A stretch of 64,000 nucleotides of DNA from Enterobacterales bacterium CwR94. GTDB lineage: Bacteria; Pseudomonadota; Gammaproteobacteria; Enterobacterales; Enterobacteriaceae. The stretch covers positions 354,382 through 418,381 of the forward strand of contig KZ478061.1 in the NCBI GenBank assembly GCA_002837195.1, given 5' to 3'. The notes beneath the pieces were generated by a model. The model saw only the letters and a list, made by a program, of their open reading frames with translations, was not told the origin of the DNA and made no database searches. Shown piece after piece: positions 1-12,151 of this stretch. Each line of letters opens with the position of its first letter. The first letter of the stretch is position 1. A program made the position numbers and the translations under genes.

Positions 1-575
1 GGGTAGAGCCGCTGAGCAAATGGGGAAAAGGTGCCATTAACTTGATGGAAATCCCCACCACCGGTGAAACGCTGGATAATATCGTGTGCTTCTGGCAGCC
101 GGAGCACCCCATTAAAGCCGGTGAAAGCTATAACTTCCGCTACAAACTGTACTGGAGCGGTCTGCCACCGGTGCAGAGCCAACTGTCGCGGGTGAAAGCC
201 ACGCGCACTGGCATGGGTGGCTTCCCGGAAGGCTGGGCACCGGGCGAACACTATCCGAAGGAGTGGGCACGTCGCTTCGCCGTGGACTTTATCGGCGGAG
301 ATTTAGAGGCTGCTGCACCAAAAGGGATTGAACCGGTCATCACGGTTTCGTCGGGTCTCATCAAGCAGGTCGAGATCCTGTATGTTGCGCCGATGAAAGG
401 CTATCGCATTCAGTTCGACTGGTATCCCAATAGCCCAGACGCGAAGCCGGTTGATATGCGCATGTTCTTACGCACGCAGGGTGAGACGCTGAGTGAAACC
501 TGGCTGTATCAGTATTTCCCGCCGCCGCCTGACAAACGTAAATACGTTGATGACCGGATAATGACCATCAACTAA
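1..575 (+). CDS. opgD: Glucans biosynthesis protein D (OpgD/MdoD), 3' part
   Basis: Periplasmic protein that sets the structure of osmoregulated periplasmic glucans. The gene is cut by the window edge; the reading frame is open from base 3 and stops with TAA at 573-575, so about 190 C-terminal residues are present. The segment contains the family features [20 protein letters not shown] and QFDWYP. The match to E. coli OpgD is closer than to OpgG: CFWQPE and the YVDDR near-terminal motif are OpgD-like. In E. coli opgD is far from nuo, so this neighbour is different here. It converges on nuoN and is followed by a strong terminator. Confidence 0.9.
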   Translation, partial: VEPLSKWGKGAINLMEIPTTGETLDNIVCFWQPEHPIKAGESYNFRYKLYWSGLPPVQSQLSRVKATRTGMGGFPEGWAPGEHYPKEWARRFAVDFIGGDLEAAAPKGIEPVITVSSGLIKQVEILYVAPMKGYRIQFDWYPNSPDAKPVDMRMFLRTQGETLSETWLYQYFPPPPDKRKYVDDRIMTIN

Positions 576-596
576 CACCGGTGCTTTGCACTGACT

Positions 597-631
597 GCCC
601 TCTTCCGCTGCTGCGCAAGGGGGCTTTTTTT
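597..631 (+). terminator. Terminator of opgD
   Basis: A 12-base-pair stem with one mismatch (left arm from 597, right arm ending at 624, loop TGCT) followed by a run of seven T. It lies 21 bases after the opgD stop on the same strand. Confidence 0.85.
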
Positions 632-635
632 GGGC

Positions 636-662
636 AAAAAAAATCAGGCCCGCAGGCCTGAT
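636..662 (-). terminator. Terminator of the nuo operon
   Basis: Perfect 8-base-pair inverted repeat ATCAGGCC / GGCCTGAT (643-650 and 655-662) with loop CGCA. On the minus strand it is followed by a T run (A run at 636-643 on plus). It lies just after the nuoN stop codon and back to back with the opgD terminator. Confidence 0.85.
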
Positions 663-684
663 GAGTATTTTTCGCCGAGGGCGA

Positions 685-2142
685 TTACATCATGGGTTGT
701 GCCATCTGCACCAGAGAGATCAGCGGTTGCGGATAGACACCCAGCAACAGCACCAAAATCGCAGAAATCAGCACCACAATACCGCCCGCCGTCACTGCCC
801 AATTGTTTGGAGTGTCGCGCTGATGCAGCTCAGGTGGTGCCAGGTACAGGCTCACGGTGACACGCAAGTAGTAGTACAGGCCAATCGCACTGCCCAGTAC
901 CACTGCCGCCGTCAACCACCACAGATGCGCATTCACACCCACGGCCAGCACATAGAACTTACCAATAAAGCCCAGTGTCATCGGGATACCCGCCAGTGAC
1001 AGCATCATCACTGTCATCACCGCAGCCAGAATCGGACGGTGCCAGAACAGGCCACGGTAAGAGTACAGCGAATCCGCGTCCGGGCCACGATACGGGCTGG
1101 ACATCAGACTCACGACACCAAACGCGCCGAGGCTGCTAAACAAGTAACCGGCCAGGTAAACGCCCGCCGTTTCAATAGGCAACTGATGGGTTTGCACCGC
1201 AATCAGAGCAATCAGCAGGTAGCCGAGGTGCGCGATAGAGGAGAAACCCAACAGACGCTTGATGTTGGACTGGGTCAGCGCCATCAGGTTACCAAACAGA
1301 ATCGACACAAAGGCGATAATTGCCAGCACGGTACGTACCGCTTCGCTGTCTGCCGCAGGCGCATACATAAACAGACGCAGCACCACAGCAAAGATAGCGA
1401 TTTTACTGGCCGTGGCCAGGAAGGTAGAGACCGGTGCAGGCGCACCCTGATAAACATCTGGCGTCCACAAGTGGAAAGGCACCAGGGACAGCTTAAAGCC
1501 CAGACCAACAATCATCAGACCCAATCCTGCCAGCAGCAGAGGTTGGTGAATCAGCGAATCGTTGAGGCTTTTGCCCAGCGCCGCAAAGCTCAGGTCACCG
1601 GACTCCGCATACACCAGCGCCATACCAAACAGCAGGAAGGAAGAGGCTGCGGCAGACAGAATGGTGTACTTGATACTGGCTTCCAGTGAACGTCGTTGGC
1701 GGAATGCGTAGCCAATCAAGCCGAATAACGGCAACGAGATAAGCTCAATACCAAGGAACATCGAGGCCATGTGGTTAGAGGCCGACAACAGGATGCCTCC
1801 CAATGCCGCAATCAGCACCAGCAGGTAGAACTCATCACGGTTGTCAGGATAGCCCGCCAGCCACGGATACGCGAACGTACAGGTCGCCAGACTGGCGATC
1901 AGCACCAACCCGGTATAGAACATCGCATAGCCATCAACGCGCATAAGCGGTGTGACATCCATCGCGCCCGCTTGCCCAACAAAATAGAGGGACAGCAGCG
2001 CCACGTTCAGGCCGACCACGGTCATGGTGGCGTTCACAAAGTGATTGCGTCGCCACGCAATGAGAAGCATGACCACGACCACCGTCAGGCCGACAATCAG
2101 CAGCGGTAGTAGTGCAATCAGGTGTTGTGCAGTTATTGTCAT
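685..2142 (-). CDS. nuoN: NADH-quinone oxidoreductase subunit N
   Basis: 485-residue polytopic inner-membrane protein, one of the three antiporter-like proton-pumping subunits of complex I. Full length (E. coli also 485). It is hydrophobic throughout with about 14 predicted membrane segments and contains the conserved stretch [21 protein letters not shown] around residues 220-240. Last gene of the nuo operon; its ATG is six bases after the nuoM stop, indicating translational coupling. Confidence 0.98.
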   Translation of the reverse strand: MTITAQHLIALLPLLIVGLTVVVVMLLIAWRRNHFVNATMTVVGLNVALLSLYFVGQAGAMDVTPLMRVDGYAMFYTGLVLIASLATCTFAYPWLAGYPDNRDEFYLLVLIAALGGILLSASNHMASMFLGIELISLPLFGLIGYAFRQRRSLEASIKYTILSAAASSFLLFGMALVYAESGDLSFAALGKSLNDSLIHQPLLLAGLGLMIVGLGFKLSLVPFHLWTPDVYQGAPAPVSTFLATASKIAIFAVVLRLFMYAPAADSEAVRTVLAIIAFVSILFGNLMALTQSNIKRLLGFSSIAHLGYLLIALIAVQTHQLPIETAGVYLAGYLFSSLGAFGVVSLMSSPYRGPDADSLYSYRGLFWHRPILAAVMTVMMLSLAGIPMTLGFIGKFYVLAVGVNAHLWWLTAAVVLGSAIGLYYYLRVTVSLYLAPPELHQRDTPNNWAVTAGGIVVLISAILVLLLGVYPQPLISLVQMAQPMM

Positions 2143-2148
2143 GGCGAA

Positions 2149-3669
2149 TTACAACCCTGTTGTTGAAAGTGAAGCAGAGAACCACTGCTGGATATTGCTC
2201 ATCGCAGCATGCGAAGTGTCCAGAATCGGCTGTGGATACACACCCAGCAGCGTCAACAGAACCACTAACACCAGAATGATGGTGAATTCGCGCGAGGTCA
2301 TGCCAGGCAGCGGTTGGTCAGATTTAGGCGCGCCGTAGTAGGCACGCTGCATCATGATCAGTGAGTAGACTGACGCAAAGACCAGACCAAAGGTTGCAAT
2401 CACAATCGTCACCGGCACCACAGCGAAGCTGCCCGTCAGGATCATAAATTCGCCAACGAAGTTACCCGTTCCTGGCATACCGAGGTTAGCCACTGCAAAG
2501 AACAGCGACAGACCTGGGATCCATTTAATACGTGACCACAAGCCACCCATCTGACGCATATCACGCGTGTGCAGGCGCTCATACAACTGACCACACAGGA
2601 TAAACAGTGCCGCCGCCGACAACCCGTGTGCAATCATCTGCACAATCGCGCCCTGATAAGCCAGTTGGTTGCCGGTGTAGATAGCAATCAATACAAAGCC
2701 CATGTGCGAGATGGAGGTGTAAGCGATAAGACGTTTGATATCCGTCTGCGAGAATGCCATCCAGGCACCGTAGAAAATCCCCACCAGACCCAGCACCATG
2801 ACCACTGGCGCAAACTCCGCAGAGGCATTAGGGAACAGCGGCAGGCTGAAACGCAGCAGGCCGTAAGCCGCCGTTTTCAGCAGGATCCCCGCCAGGTCAA
2901 CCGACCCTGCGGTTGGTGCCTGGCTGTGCGCATCAGGTAACCAACCGTGTAACGGCACAACCGGCATTTTCACCGCGAAGGCGATAAAGAAGCCCAGCAT
3001 CAGCAAATATTCAACGCCGTGAGACATCGGCGTTTTCAGCAGCTGCTCGTAGTTGAAGGTCCACACGCCGGTCGCGTTGTAGTGCACAAACACCAGACCC
3101 AGAATGGCGATCAGCATGATCAAACCACTGGCCTGGGTGTAGATGAAGAACTTGGTTGCAGCAAAGACGCGGGTTTTACCGTCTGATGAGCTGTGGCCCC
3201 ACAGCGCAATCAGGAAGTACATCGGAACCAGCATCATCTCCCAGAAGAAGAAGAACAGGAACATGTCGATGGCAAGGAACACGCCAATCACACCGCCCAG
3301 GATCCACATCAGGTTCAGATAGAAGAAGCCCTGACGATCGGCGATCTCTTTCCAGGAACAAAGTACCGCCATCAGACCCAGCAGACCGGTCAGTACGACC
3401 ATCAGCAGCGAAAGACCATCAATGGCCAGATGAATGGTGATACCAAAGCGCGGGATCCATTGCAGAATGAATTCCGATTGCCACTGCGGTACGCCTTCAG
3501 GCTGCACCAGGCCGTAGTTGCCTTCCATCCACAATTGCAGACCTAGCGCCAGCGTCAGCGCCATGGTGAGCAGCGCTATCCAACGCGGCACGTGCGTCCC
3601 AAAGCGTTCACACTGCCAGCACAGCAGACCGCCAATAAAGGGGATTAATATTAGCCAGGGTAATAACAT
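2149..3669 (-). CDS. nuoM: NADH-quinone oxidoreductase subunit M
   Basis: 506-residue inner-membrane proton-pumping subunit of complex I (E. coli 509). The motif PVVPLHGWLPDAHSQAPT and the charged residues of FFFFWEMMLVPMYF, including the conserved Glu of the pumping channel, are visible. ATG at 3669. It follows nuoL after a 102-base gap, one of the larger gaps in the operon, which holds an 11-base-pair hairpin. Confidence 0.98.
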   Translation of the reverse strand: MLLPWLILIPFIGGLLCWQCERFGTHVPRWIALLTMALTLALGLQLWMEGNYGLVQPEGVPQWQSEFILQWIPRFGITIHLAIDGLSLLMVVLTGLLGLMAVLCSWKEIADRQGFFYLNLMWILGGVIGVFLAIDMFLFFFFWEMMLVPMYFLIALWGHSSSDGKTRVFAATKFFIYTQASGLIMLIAILGLVFVHYNATGVWTFNYEQLLKTPMSHGVEYLLMLGFFIAFAVKMPVVPLHGWLPDAHSQAPTAGSVDLAGILLKTAAYGLLRFSLPLFPNASAEFAPVVMVLGLVGIFYGAWMAFSQTDIKRLIAYTSISHMGFVLIAIYTGNQLAYQGAIVQMIAHGLSAAALFILCGQLYERLHTRDMRQMGGLWSRIKWIPGLSLFFAVANLGMPGTGNFVGEFMILTGSFAVVPVTIVIATFGLVFASVYSLIMMQRAYYGAPKSDQPLPGMTSREFTIILVLVVLLTLLGVYPQPILDTSHAAMSNIQQWFSASLSTTGL

Positions 3670-3694
3670 GGCAGGTTGTGTCCCTTTCTCTTTC

Positions 3695-3719
3695 CCTGAC
3701 AGGCACTCTGCCCGTCAGG
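3695..3719 (-). other. Intercistronic hairpin between nuoL and nuoM
   Basis: Near-perfect inverted repeat: CCTGACAGGCA (3695-3705) pairs with TGCCCGTCAGG (3709-3719), 11 pairs with one G-U in RNA and a three-base loop. No T run follows, so it is more likely an mRNA stability or processing element than a terminator. It lies 26 bases upstream of the nuoM ATG. Confidence 0.6.
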
Positions 3720-3771
3720 AAGGTTAACTTTCATTTTTGTAACAGGGGGGAACCCCCTCGCTCACAAACCC

Positions 3772-5610
3772 TTAAACCACCATCATCAGCGCCAGAACGA
3801 CCACTGCGCCGAGACCGACTGAAGCCACATACCAACGCAGGTAGCCGCTTTCGGTTAACAGCAGAGCCTTGCCCGCCGCACGCGAAACGATCGCAGGCAG
3901 GTTCATCAGGCTATTCAGTGGATCGCTCTTCAGCAGACGTGCAATCAGCAGATACGGCTGAACAAAGACTTTGTCGTATAACCAGTCGAAGCCCCAGGCC
4001 GCAAACCACCAGGTGCTAAAGAAGCGCCCGATGCCGCTGTTGGCAACGCTCGTCACGAAACGGCGTTTGCCCAGCCACAGTGCTGCAGCCAGCAGGATAC
4101 CGATTACCGCTACCGCACCCGACGCGATTTCCAGCGTCAGAATGCTGCCATGCGCCAGTTCAGTCGTCTCTGGCAACACGCCTTTCAATGGCGGAACAAT
4201 CATCGCGCCAACAAAAGTAGACAGCACCAGTAAGACGATCAGTGGCAGGTGGTGAGTAATGCCTTTACCCGCGTGAGCGTGAATCTTCTCTTCACCGTGG
4301 AACGCGATGAAGATCATACGGAAGGTGTACAGCGAGGTCATAAATGCTCCCGCCAGGCCTGCAATCATCAGGTTCATATGGCCATTGGCCCATGCACCCG
4401 CAAGGATTTCATCCTTACTGAAGAAGCCTGCGGTGATCAGCGGCAGTGCAGACAGCGCGGCACCACCCACCAGGAAGCAGACATACACCAGTGGAATGCT
4501 CTTACGCAGGCCCCCCATCTTGAAGATGTTCTGTTCGTGGTGGCACGCGAGGATCACCGAACCGGATGACAGGAACAGCAACGCTTTAAAGAAGGCGTGG
4601 GTCATCAGGTGGAAAATCGCCGCATCCCAGGCTTGCACACCCAGTGCCAGGAACATATAGCCAATCTGGCTCATGGTGGAGTAAGCCAACACGCGTTTGA
4701 TGTCGGTCTGCACCAGGGCGGCAAAGCCCGCCAGCACCAGCGTGATAGCGCCCACAATACCCACCAGATGCAGCACATCAGGCGTCAGTAAGAACAGACC
4801 GTGCGTACGTGCAATCAGGTAGACACCGGCGGTCACCATGGTGGCGGCGTGAATCAGTGCCGAAACAGGCGTTGGACCAGCCATCGCATCCGCAAGCCAG
4901 GTTTGCAGTGGCAACTGTGCCGATTTACCCACCGCACCACCGAGCAGCATCAGGGTAGCCCACTGCAGCATGGTGTTGTCTTGTGCAAAGTGTTGCGGTG
5001 CCAGTTCCATCATCTCGCGGAAGTTCAGCGTGCCCAGTTCATTCCACAGAATGAACAGCGCAAAGGCCAGGAACACGTCACCCACACGGGTAATGATGAA
5101 GGCTTTCATCGCCGCCGCACCGTTGTTCGGGTTGCTGTAGTAGAAACCGATCAGCAAGTACGAACACAGGCCCACACCTTCCCAACCCAGATACATCAGC
5201 ATCAGGTTGTCTGCTAACACCAGCACAACCATGCTGGCGATAAACAGGTTGGTGTACGCAAAGAAGCGCGAATAGCCCTCTTCACCACGCATATACCAGG
5301 AGGCAAACATGTGGATGAAGAAGCCGATACCCGTCACCACCGACAGCATGGTCAGCGACAGGCCGTCCAGCGTCAGGTTGACGTCAATCTTGAAGTTACC
5401 GACCTGCATCCACGTCCACAGCGCCTGGTGAAACACCTGCTGTCCCTGGTTGAAAAAGTCGATACCCGCATTCAGCGTCACCAGTGCCGCCAAGCCCACC
5501 GAACCCATACCGATAGCGGCAGAGAGATTCTCTGACCAGCGACCGCGAGAGAACGCCAGCAGTAAAAAGCCAATCAGCGGGAACAGGATAGTTAAGTAGA
5601 GAAAATTCAT
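3772..5610 (-). CDS. nuoL: NADH-quinone oxidoreductase subunit L
   Basis: 612-residue distal membrane subunit of complex I (E. coli 613), antiporter-like, with the long C-terminal lateral helix and final membrane anchor expected of NuoL. Family motifs seen include [19 protein letters not shown] and [29 protein letters not shown]. The start ATG overlaps the nuoK stop by four bases (ATGA). Confidence 0.98.
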   Translation of the reverse strand: MNFLYLTILFPLIGFLLLAFSRGRWSENLSAAIGMGSVGLAALVTLNAGIDFFNQGQQVFHQALWTWMQVGNFKIDVNLTLDGLSLTMLSVVTGIGFFIHMFASWYMRGEEGYSRFFAYTNLFIASMVVLVLADNLMLMYLGWEGVGLCSYLLIGFYYSNPNNGAAAMKAFIITRVGDVFLAFALFILWNELGTLNFREMMELAPQHFAQDNTMLQWATLMLLGGAVGKSAQLPLQTWLADAMAGPTPVSALIHAATMVTAGVYLIARTHGLFLLTPDVLHLVGIVGAITLVLAGFAALVQTDIKRVLAYSTMSQIGYMFLALGVQAWDAAIFHLMTHAFFKALLFLSSGSVILACHHEQNIFKMGGLRKSIPLVYVCFLVGGAALSALPLITAGFFSKDEILAGAWANGHMNLMIAGLAGAFMTSLYTFRMIFIAFHGEEKIHAHAGKGITHHLPLIVLLVLSTFVGAMIVPPLKGVLPETTELAHGSILTLEIASGAVAVIGILLAAALWLGKRRFVTSVANSGIGRFFSTWWFAAWGFDWLYDKVFVQPYLLIARLLKSDPLNSLMNLPAIVSRAAGKALLLTESGYLRWYVASVGLGAVVVLALMMVV

Positions 5611-5909
5611 CCGCGCATCTCGCTCACTGTATCAATGTTCAATGTCTGACGACGGCGATGGAGTTGCAGCAACAGCGCCAGACCAATACTGGCCTCCGCG
5701 GCTGCCAGGCTAATCGCCAGGATATACATCACCTGACCGTCGGCCTGACCCCAATAGCTGCCCGCCACCACGAAAGCCAACGCCGCAGCGTTAATCATGA
5801 TTTCGAGGCTGATCAGCATAAACAGTAAGTTGCGACGAATGATCAGTCCGGTCAGTCCAAGAACAAACAGGATGGCTGCCAGGATAAGTCCGTGTTGAAG
5901 AGGGATCAT
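5607..5909 (-). CDS. nuoK: NADH-quinone oxidoreductase subunit K
   Basis: 100-residue membrane subunit of complex I with three membrane helices, full length. The conserved Glu residues of [19 protein letters not shown] and of the [10 protein letters not shown] segment, which lie on the proton path in this family, are present. Overlaps nuoJ and nuoL by four bases on each side (ATGA junctions). Confidence 0.98.
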   Translation of the reverse strand: MIPLQHGLILAAILFVLGLTGLIIRRNLLFMLISLEIMINAAALAFVVAGSYWGQADGQVMYILAISLAAAEASIGLALLLQLHRRRQTLNIDTVSEMRG

Positions 5910-6454
5910 GCTTGCTCCTCCTGATTACGCTTTGCATCCGTTTCACGGTTACTCAGCACTTCACCGGCGCGCTCTTCGCGACCGACGTGGAATGCCACGA
6001 CCAGACCCGCCAACAGCAGCATTGAGGCCAGTTCAACCGCCAGTACATAAGGGCCAAACAGGCTGATACCCACGGCTTTCGCATCGATCATGGTGCCTTC
6101 GATACCCTGATCGTTTACCGACAGGATGCCGTACACCACAATCGCCAGCAGGGCCAACGAGAGAATTGACGGCCCGATCCACATTGCCGGTTTCAGCCAA
6201 TCTTTTTCCTGCTGTTCCGTGCTGCCGAGGTTCAGCATCATCACCACGAACACGAACAGCACCATGATGGCCCCGGCGTAGACGATGATTTCCAGCGCAC
6301 CGGCAAAGTAGGCACCCATGGAGAAGAACACACCGGCCACCGCCAGCAGAGAGATAATCAGGTACAGCAGCGCATGTACCGGATTGGTATGGGTGATCAC
6401 TCGCAAAGTGGTGAGCACCGCAATCAATCCACAAAGATAAAACGCAATTTCCAT
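5906..6454 (-). CDS. nuoJ: NADH-quinone oxidoreductase subunit J
   Basis: 182-residue membrane subunit of complex I with about five helices. I chose the ATG at 6454 ([10 protein letters not shown]) because it matches the family N-terminus and follows an AAGGAGCC ribosome-binding site; a longer open frame starts at 6535 inside nuoI. The conserved helix-3 segment [19 protein letters not shown] is intact. It starts 10 bases after nuoI and its stop overlaps nuoK. Confidence 0.97.
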   Translation of the reverse strand: MEIAFYLCGLIAVLTTLRVITHTNPVHALLYLIISLLAVAGVFFSMGAYFAGALEIIVYAGAIMVLFVFVVMMLNLGSTEQQEKDWLKPAMWIGPSILSLALLAIVVYGILSVNDQGIEGTMIDAKAVGISLFGPYVLAVELASMLLLAGLVVAFHVGREERAGEVLSNRETDAKRNQEEQA

Positions 6455-6464
6455 GCCTGGCTCC

Positions 6465-7007
6465 TTAAGGTAATAAGCCTTTGACGTCGATAGGTTTTGC
6501 TTCGCTTTCAGCGTCGCCCTTATCCTTCCCGTCAATTGCCATACCTGACATCCGGTAGAAGTTATATTCCGGGTATTTGCCCGGACCGGAGATCAGCAGG
6601 TCCTCTTTCTCGTACACCAGATCCTGACGTTTGAACTCCCCCATTTCGAAATCGGGCGTCAGCTGGATAGCGGTCGTCGGACAGGCTTCTTCACACAGGC
6701 CACAGAAAATACAACGTGAGAAGTTGATACGGAAAAACTCCGGGTACCAGCGCCCATCCTGCGTTTCTGCCTTTTGCAGTGAGATACATCCCACCGGGCA
6801 AGCAACCGCACACAGGTTACAGGCGACGCAACGCTCAGAACCGTCAGGATCGCGCGTCAGTACGATGCGACCACGGTAGCGTGGCGGCAGGTAAACCGGT
6901 TCTTCCGGGTACATCATGGTTTCGCGCTTGGCGAACGCATGCATCCCGATCATCCAGATACTGCGTACTGTCGTGCCGAAACCAACGACAATATCTTTTA
7001 ATGTCAT
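6465..7007 (-). CDS. nuoI: NADH-quinone oxidoreductase subunit I (8Fe ferredoxin-like)
   Basis: 180-residue peripheral-arm subunit that carries two [4Fe-4S] clusters (N6a and N6b) toward the quinone site. Two cysteine sets are visible: [15 protein letters not shown] and [15 protein letters not shown]. Full length compared with E. coli (180). It lies 12 bases after nuoH in the operon. Confidence 0.98.
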   Translation of the reverse strand: MTLKDIVVGFGTTVRSIWMIGMHAFAKRETMMYPEEPVYLPPRYRGRIVLTRDPDGSERCVACNLCAVACPVGCISLQKAETQDGRWYPEFFRINFSRCIFCGLCEEACPTTAIQLTPDFEMGEFKRQDLVYEKEDLLISGPGKYPEYNFYRMSGMAIDGKDKGDAESEAKPIDVKGLLP

Positions 7008-7019
7008 TTTGCTAACCCC

Positions 7020-7997
7020 TTACTGCGCGGTGTACAGAATCACTGCGGCAGTCGCCAGCAGGTTCAACAGCGTCAACGGCAGACACACTTTCCAGCCGAA
7101 AGACATCACCTGGTCATAACGCGGACGCGGCAATGCAGCACGAATCAGGATAAACATCATCATGAAGAAGGCGGTTTTCAGCGCGAACCAGATAAACGGA
7201 GGTAACCACGGCCCATGCCAGCCACCAAAGAACAGCGTCACGATCAGGGCAGATACGGTCACAATACCGATATATTCACCGACGAAGAACAGACCAAACT
7301 TCATCCCGGCGTATTCGATATGGTAACCGTCCGCCAGCTCCTGCTCGGCTTCCGGCTGGTCAAACGGATGACGGTGACACACCGCAACACCCGCGATAGC
7401 AAAGGTCAGAAAGCCCAGGAACTGAGGAATGATATTCCACATATGTTCCTGACTGTTGACGATGTCATACATGTTGAAGCTGCCCGCCTGTGCGACGACG
7501 CCCATCAGCGATAAGCCGAGGAACACTTCATAGCTCAGCGTCTGGGCCGATGCACGCATCGCACCTAACAGTGAGTATTTGTTGTTACTCGCCCAGCCAG
7601 CAAACAGCACAGCGTAGACCGCCAGACCCGCCATCATCAGGAAGAACAGCAGACCAATGTTCAGGTCAGCCACAGCCCAGTTTGGCGTAATAGGTACGAT
7701 GGCAAAGGCCAACAGCAACGACGTAAAGGCGATCATCGGGGCCAGAGTAAAGATCACACGGTCGGTAAAAGGTGGGATCCAGTCCTCTTTAAAGAACATT
7801 TTGATCATGTCCGCCACCAGCTGGAGAGAACCTCCCCAGCCTACGCGGTTTGGTCCGTAACGGTTCTGGAACAAGCCCAGTAAACGACGCTCACCAAAGG
7901 ACATGAAGGCACCGCACACCACCACCACCAACAGAATGGCAATCGCTTTCAACACGCTGATCAGAATGTCGATAACATCCGGTGTTAACCAACTCAT
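7020..7997 (-). CDS. nuoH: NADH-quinone oxidoreductase subunit H
   Basis: 325-residue membrane subunit that joins the two arms of complex I and forms much of the quinone chamber. Motifs seen: [18 protein letters not shown] near the N-terminus and the acidic loop [20 protein letters not shown]. Length equals E. coli. Start ATG overlaps the nuoG stop by four bases. Confidence 0.98.
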   Translation of the reverse strand: MSWLTPDVIDILISVLKAIAILLVVVVCGAFMSFGERRLLGLFQNRYGPNRVGWGGSLQLVADMIKMFFKEDWIPPFTDRVIFTLAPMIAFTSLLLAFAIVPITPNWAVADLNIGLLFFLMMAGLAVYAVLFAGWASNNKYSLLGAMRASAQTLSYEVFLGLSLMGVVAQAGSFNMYDIVNSQEHMWNIIPQFLGFLTFAIAGVAVCHRHPFDQPEAEQELADGYHIEYAGMKFGLFFVGEYIGIVTVSALIVTLFFGGWHGPWLPPFIWFALKTAFFMMMFILIRAALPRPRYDQVMSFGWKVCLPLTLLNLLATAAVILYTAQ

Positions 7998-10717
7998 TGT
8001 GCGGCCTCCTGCAGGGAATCAAGGGTTGCGCCCGACAGATACGGCGGTACGCCAGGCATTCCCAGCGGCAGACCCACCTGCCCTGCTTGCAGCGCATCAG
8101 AAATACGCACAGGCAAACGCAGTGAAACACCCGCACAGGTCAGCGACAACGCTGCACCGGCATTAACGCCCAGTTTAGCGGCATCCGCAGCGCTAACGGC
8201 AACGAACGGCTCCGGCATGCGTTGCTGCATCACTGGTGCACGCTGTGACATCTCTTCACTGCCGAACAGATTGAAGTACGGTGCCACGCGCCAGGTTTCG
8301 CCACCCACAAATGCCGCAGGAATGGTCGTGAACCAATCCAGCGCGCCTTCACTGGCTTCAAACAGACGCACGCCAGGATCGCCGTGGCGCAGTTTACCGC
8401 CCACTTCGACCTGGAATTTGTTCCATGCCTGCGGGGAGTTCCAGCCTGGTGCCCATGCAAAAGGAATCTGCGAGCGTGCGGCACCGGGTTGGTTGTTCCC
8501 TTCCATTGAGAAGGAGAACATGGTGTCTTTATCTTGTGGCTGACGCGGTTCATGCACGCTGATGTTGGCGCGCATCGCAGTACGGCCACTGGAGCGATGC
8601 GGTGAACGCGACAGTTTTTGTCCACGAATACGGAACGACGCATCGGGAGCAGCATCTTTAATGCCCGCCAGTTGCGGCAGTGCCGTCACACAGGCATCGA
8701 TCACATTGTCCAGTTGTGTCCAGTCAACGTGACGGCTTTCCACGGTGGTATGCAGTGAATGCAACCAGCGCCAGCTTTCGAGGATCTCAACCTTGTCGTT
8801 GTAATAGGCAGGGTCATACACCTGGAAGAAACGCTGTGCGCGCCCTTCCTGGTTAACCACCGTACCATCACTCTCGGCAAAGCTGGCGGTAGATAGGATC
8901 AACCCGGCTTTTTCTAACGTTGCGGTGCGCTGGTGATCCAGCACAATCACATTCGGCGTATTACGCAAAGCCGCATCAACACGCGCTTTCGGCGCATGGC
9001 GATAGAGATCGTTTTCCAGCACGATAACGGCATCGGCCGCACCGCTTTCCAGATCGGTTAACGCTTCATCCAGCGAATGACCGCCGATCATCCCCAATCC
9101 AATGCTGTTCGCTGCACCGCCAATCAGGGTAATACCCACATCAGCGCCACGGCCTTTCAACGCTTTTGCCACGTTGGCTGCCGCTTCGATCATCGCCTGC
9201 GAACCGGAGTGCGTTCCGGAGATAATCAATGGCTTCTTCGCACCGGCTAACGCCTGCACGATAACGTCGATTTTGCCTTGCAGGTCGCCACGGATATCCG
9301 CAACGGCTGGCGCAGCGTTATCCAGCGCATGCGCGATGGCAAAGCCCAGGCGAGCCTGATCTTCTACCGGTGCGCGATAGCTCCAGGCAGCGATATCATC
9401 CAAACGCGTCGCATCAACGTTGGTGACAAACAGCGGGTGTTTGGCATTCTGACCAATGTTCAGGATGGCCGCGATCTGCCAGTCCGCGACTTTCTGCGCA
9501 GCGGCCATTTCGCGCGACTTGCCTTTCACGGCCTGGCGCACAGAGAGCGCCACACGTGCACCGACTTGCGTCAGATCTTCACCCAGCACCAGCACGGCAT
9601 CGTAGCTTTCGATTTCACGCAGCGCAGGCGTGTGAATGCCGCCGTTGCGCAGCACGTCTAGCATAAGATCCAAACGCGCTTGCTCACCCGCAGGAATACC
9701 GGTAGAGAAGTTTTCGGCACCCACCAGTTGGCGCAGCGCAAAGTTGCTCTCAACGCTTGCGCGTGGAGAACCAATACCGATCACTTTTTTGGCATTACGC
9801 AGGACATCTGCCGCACCCTGCACCGCTTGTTCAGCATTCAGCGTGATCCAGTCATCGCCACGGCGCGTGGTCGGCTGACGCGGACGATCGGCCAGGTTGA
9901 CGTAGCCATAACCAAAGCGGCCACGGTCACACAGGAAATAGTGGTTCACGGTGCCGTTATAACGGTTTTCGATACGACGCAGTTCACCGTAGCGCTCACC
10001 TGGGCTGGTGTTACAACCGATGCTGCACTGCTGGCAGATGCTCGGTGCAAACTGCATGTCCCACTTACGGTTATAGCGCGCGGAGTGCGTTTTATCGGTG
10101 AATACGCCGGTTGGACAGATTTCCACCAGGTTGCCGGAGAACTCGCTTTCCAGCGTGCCATCTTCCGGACGACCAAAGTAGACGTTGTCATGTGCGCCAT
10201 ACACGCCCAGATCGGTGCCGTCCGCATAGTCTTTGTAGTAACGCACGCAGCGGTAACAGGCGATACAGCGGTTCATTTCGTGGGAAATGAACGGGCCCAG
10301 TTCCTGATTGCGGTGCGTACGCTTGGTGAAACGGTAACGACGGAAGCTGTGGCCCGTCATCACGGTCATATCTTGCAGGTGACAGTTGCCGCCCTCTTCA
10401 CACACCGGACAGTCGTGTGGGTGGTTGGTCATCAGCCACTCGACCACGCTTTCGCGAAACTCTTTCGCTTCGCCATCGTCGATGGAGATAAAGGTGCCAT
10501 CAGAGGCCGGAGTCATACAGGACATGACCAGGCGTCCACGGGTATCTTCGGCATTTTGGTACTGCTTCACCGCGCACTGGCGGCAGGCACCGACGCTACC
10601 CAGCGCCGGGTGCCAGCAGAAATAAGGAATATCGAGACCGAGGGAAAGACATGCTTCTAGCAGGTTATCCGCCCCGTTCACATCATATTCTTTACCGTCT
10701 ACATGAATTGTAGCCAT
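7994..10717 (-). CDS. nuoG: NADH-quinone oxidoreductase subunit G
   Basis: 907-residue iron-sulfur subunit of the NADH-oxidizing arm. The N-terminal [2Fe-2S] domain has [15 protein letters not shown]; the next cluster has [14 protein letters not shown]; then CIACYRC; then CQQCSIGC with a further Cys in FLCDRG, the ligand set of the extra N7 cluster found in E. coli-type NuoG. A molybdopterin-oxidoreductase-like domain without cofactor follows. I chose the ATG at 10717 (MATIHVDG) because GGAAG lies 10 bases upstream; the in-frame ATG at 10726 would sit almost on that site. Overlaps nuoH by four bases. Confidence 0.97.
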   Translation of the reverse strand: MATIHVDGKEYDVNGADNLLEACLSLGLDIPYFCWHPALGSVGACRQCAVKQYQNAEDTRGRLVMSCMTPASDGTFISIDDGEAKEFRESVVEWLMTNHPHDCPVCEEGGNCHLQDMTVMTGHSFRRYRFTKRTHRNQELGPFISHEMNRCIACYRCVRYYKDYADGTDLGVYGAHDNVYFGRPEDGTLESEFSGNLVEICPTGVFTDKTHSARYNRKWDMQFAPSICQQCSIGCNTSPGERYGELRRIENRYNGTVNHYFLCDRGRFGYGYVNLADRPRQPTTRRGDDWITLNAEQAVQGAADVLRNAKKVIGIGSPRASVESNFALRQLVGAENFSTGIPAGEQARLDLMLDVLRNGGIHTPALREIESYDAVLVLGEDLTQVGARVALSVRQAVKGKSREMAAAQKVADWQIAAILNIGQNAKHPLFVTNVDATRLDDIAAWSYRAPVEDQARLGFAIAHALDNAAPAVADIRGDLQGKIDVIVQALAGAKKPLIISGTHSGSQAMIEAAANVAKALKGRGADVGITLIGGAANSIGLGMIGGHSLDEALTDLESGAADAVIVLENDLYRHAPKARVDAALRNTPNVIVLDHQRTATLEKAGLILSTASFAESDGTVVNQEGRAQRFFQVYDPAYYNDKVEILESWRWLHSLHTTVESRHVDWTQLDNVIDACVTALPQLAGIKDAAPDASFRIRGQKLSRSPHRSSGRTAMRANISVHEPRQPQDKDTMFSFSMEGNNQPGAARSQIPFAWAPGWNSPQAWNKFQVEVGGKLRHGDPGVRLFEASEGALDWFTTIPAAFVGGETWRVAPYFNLFGSEEMSQRAPVMQQRMPEPFVAVSAADAAKLGVNAGAALSLTCAGVSLRLPVRISDALQAGQVGLPLGMPGVPPYLSGATLDSLQEAAQ

Positions 10718-10804
10718 AGTGAACATGCTTCCGTAAGGCTCGTCTTGCAACGAGCACGTTAATCAAAATTCTTTTCCCCTACTGCTTTCGGGGGCCGTGA
10801 TGGA

Positions 10805-12151
10805 TTACCAGCGTGCTTTCAGCAGGTTCGGCTGAATACCGCTAATCGCGCGTGCATTGCTCAGCACTTGTGGCGCGATGCCGGCTTCAAACTCTTCACG
10901 GAAATATTTAATGGCACTCTGGAGTGGCTCCACGGCACCTGGCGCATGCGCACAGAAGGTTTTACCTGGGCCAAGCTGGCGGCACAGCTGCATCAGGGTT
11001 TCGATATCCCCTGGCTGTCCTTCACCACGCTCTAATGCACGCAGGATCTTCACGCTCCACGGCAAGCCGTCACGGCAAGGTGTACACCAGCCGCAGGATT
11101 CACGCGCAAAGAACTCTTCCAGATTACGCACCAGCGAAACCATGTTGATCTCGTGGTCGACCGCCATTGCCAACGCGGTACCCAAACGGCTTCCCGCTTT
11201 ACCAATGCTGGCAAACTCCATCGGCAGATCAAGGTGTTGATCGGTCAGGAAATCGGTACCTGCTCCGCCGGGTTGCCAGGCCTTGAATTTCAGGCCATCA
11301 CGCATACCACCGGCATAATCTTCAAGGATCTCACGGGCGGTGATGCCGAAAGGCAATTCCCATACGCCTGGATTTTTCACGCGGCCCGAGAAGCCCATCA
11401 TTTTGGTACCGGCATCATCACTGGTGGACAAGCCTTTGTACCACTCAACGCCATTCGCGAGGATCGCCGGGACGTTAGACAGGGTTTCCACGTTGTTAAC
11501 GCAAGTCGGTTTACCCCACGCGCCCGCACTGGCCGGGAATGGCGGCTTGGAACGCGGGTTAGCACGACGGCCTTCCAGCGAGTTAATCAGCGCCGTCTCT
11601 TCACCGCAGATGTAGCGACCGGCACCGGTGTGCACAATCAGCTCGAAATCAAAGCCGGTACCGAGAATATTTTTGCCGAGGAAGCCTGCTGCCGTCGCCT
11701 CTTCAATCGCGCGACGCAGATTGACTGCCGCTTCGATATATTCGCCGCGCAGGAAGATATAGCCACGGTAGGTTTTCAGGGCGAACGCACTGATCAACAT
11801 GCCTTCAACCAACTGGTGCGGCATCTGCTCCATCAACAGGCGGTCTTTGTAGGTGCCCGGCTCCATCTCATCGGCGTTACACAGCAGGTAACGGATGTTC
11901 ATGGATTCGTCTTTCGGCATCAGGCTCCACTTTAAGCCGGTAGAGAAGCCTGCACCGCCGCGCCCTTTCAGGCCGGAGTCTTTGACAGCATTGACGATTT
12001 CATCAGGCGACATGCTTTTCAGCGCTTTTTCAGCACCGGCGTAGCCGTTTTTACTGCGGTATTCGTCAAAGAACACCGGCTGCTTGTCGTCGCGCAGACG
12101 CCAGGTCAGCGGATGGGTTTCCGCAGTACGAATGATCTGTTTGAATGTCAT
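10805..12151 (-). CDS. nuoF: NADH-quinone oxidoreductase subunit F (NADH dehydrogenase, FMN)
   Basis: 448-residue subunit that binds NADH and FMN and holds [4Fe-4S] cluster N3. The glycine-rich [13 protein letters not shown] and the [19 protein letters not shown] motifs form the FMN/NADH site; [12 protein letters not shown] plus TFCAHAPGA supply the four Cys ligands. Compared with E. coli the last 25 residues are more divergent but QPNLLKxRW is kept. Start overlaps the nuoE stop (ATGA). Confidence 0.98.
   Translation of the reverse strand: MTFKQIIRTAETHPLTWRLRDDKQPVFFDEYRSKNGYAGAEKALKSMSPDEIVNAVKDSGLKGRGGAGFSTGLKWSLMPKDESMNIRYLLCNADEMEPGTYKDRLLMEQMPHQLVEGMLISAFALKTYRGYIFLRGEYIEAAVNLRRAIEEATAAGFLGKNILGTGFDFELIVHTGAGRYICGEETALINSLEGRRANPRSKPPFPASAGAWGKPTCVNNVETLSNVPAILANGVEWYKGLSTSDDAGTKMMGFSGRVKNPGVWELPFGITAREILEDYAGGMRDGLKFKAWQPGGAGTDFLTDQHLDLPMEFASIGKAGSRLGTALAMAVDHEINMVSLVRNLEEFFARESCGWCTPCRDGLPWSVKILRALERGEGQPGDIETLMQLCRQLGPGKTFCAHAPGAVEPLQSAIKYFREEFEAGIAPQVLSNARAISGIQPNLLKARW

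Noticed and set aside
1039-1689. 216-codon Gln/Arg-rich open frame on the plus strand
   Set aside because: Antisense to nuoN; the Gln/Arg/His-rich composition is what the complement of a hydrophobic membrane protein gives.
9680-10660. 326-codon open frame on the plus strand
   Set aside because: It lies entirely antisense to nuoG, whose frame is unambiguous, and its translation resembles no protein I know. Long antisense frames are expected in this GC-rich coding DNA.
11153-11935. 260-codon open frame on the plus strand
   Set aside because: Antisense shadow of nuoF with no motifs, no ribosome-binding site and no domain pattern.
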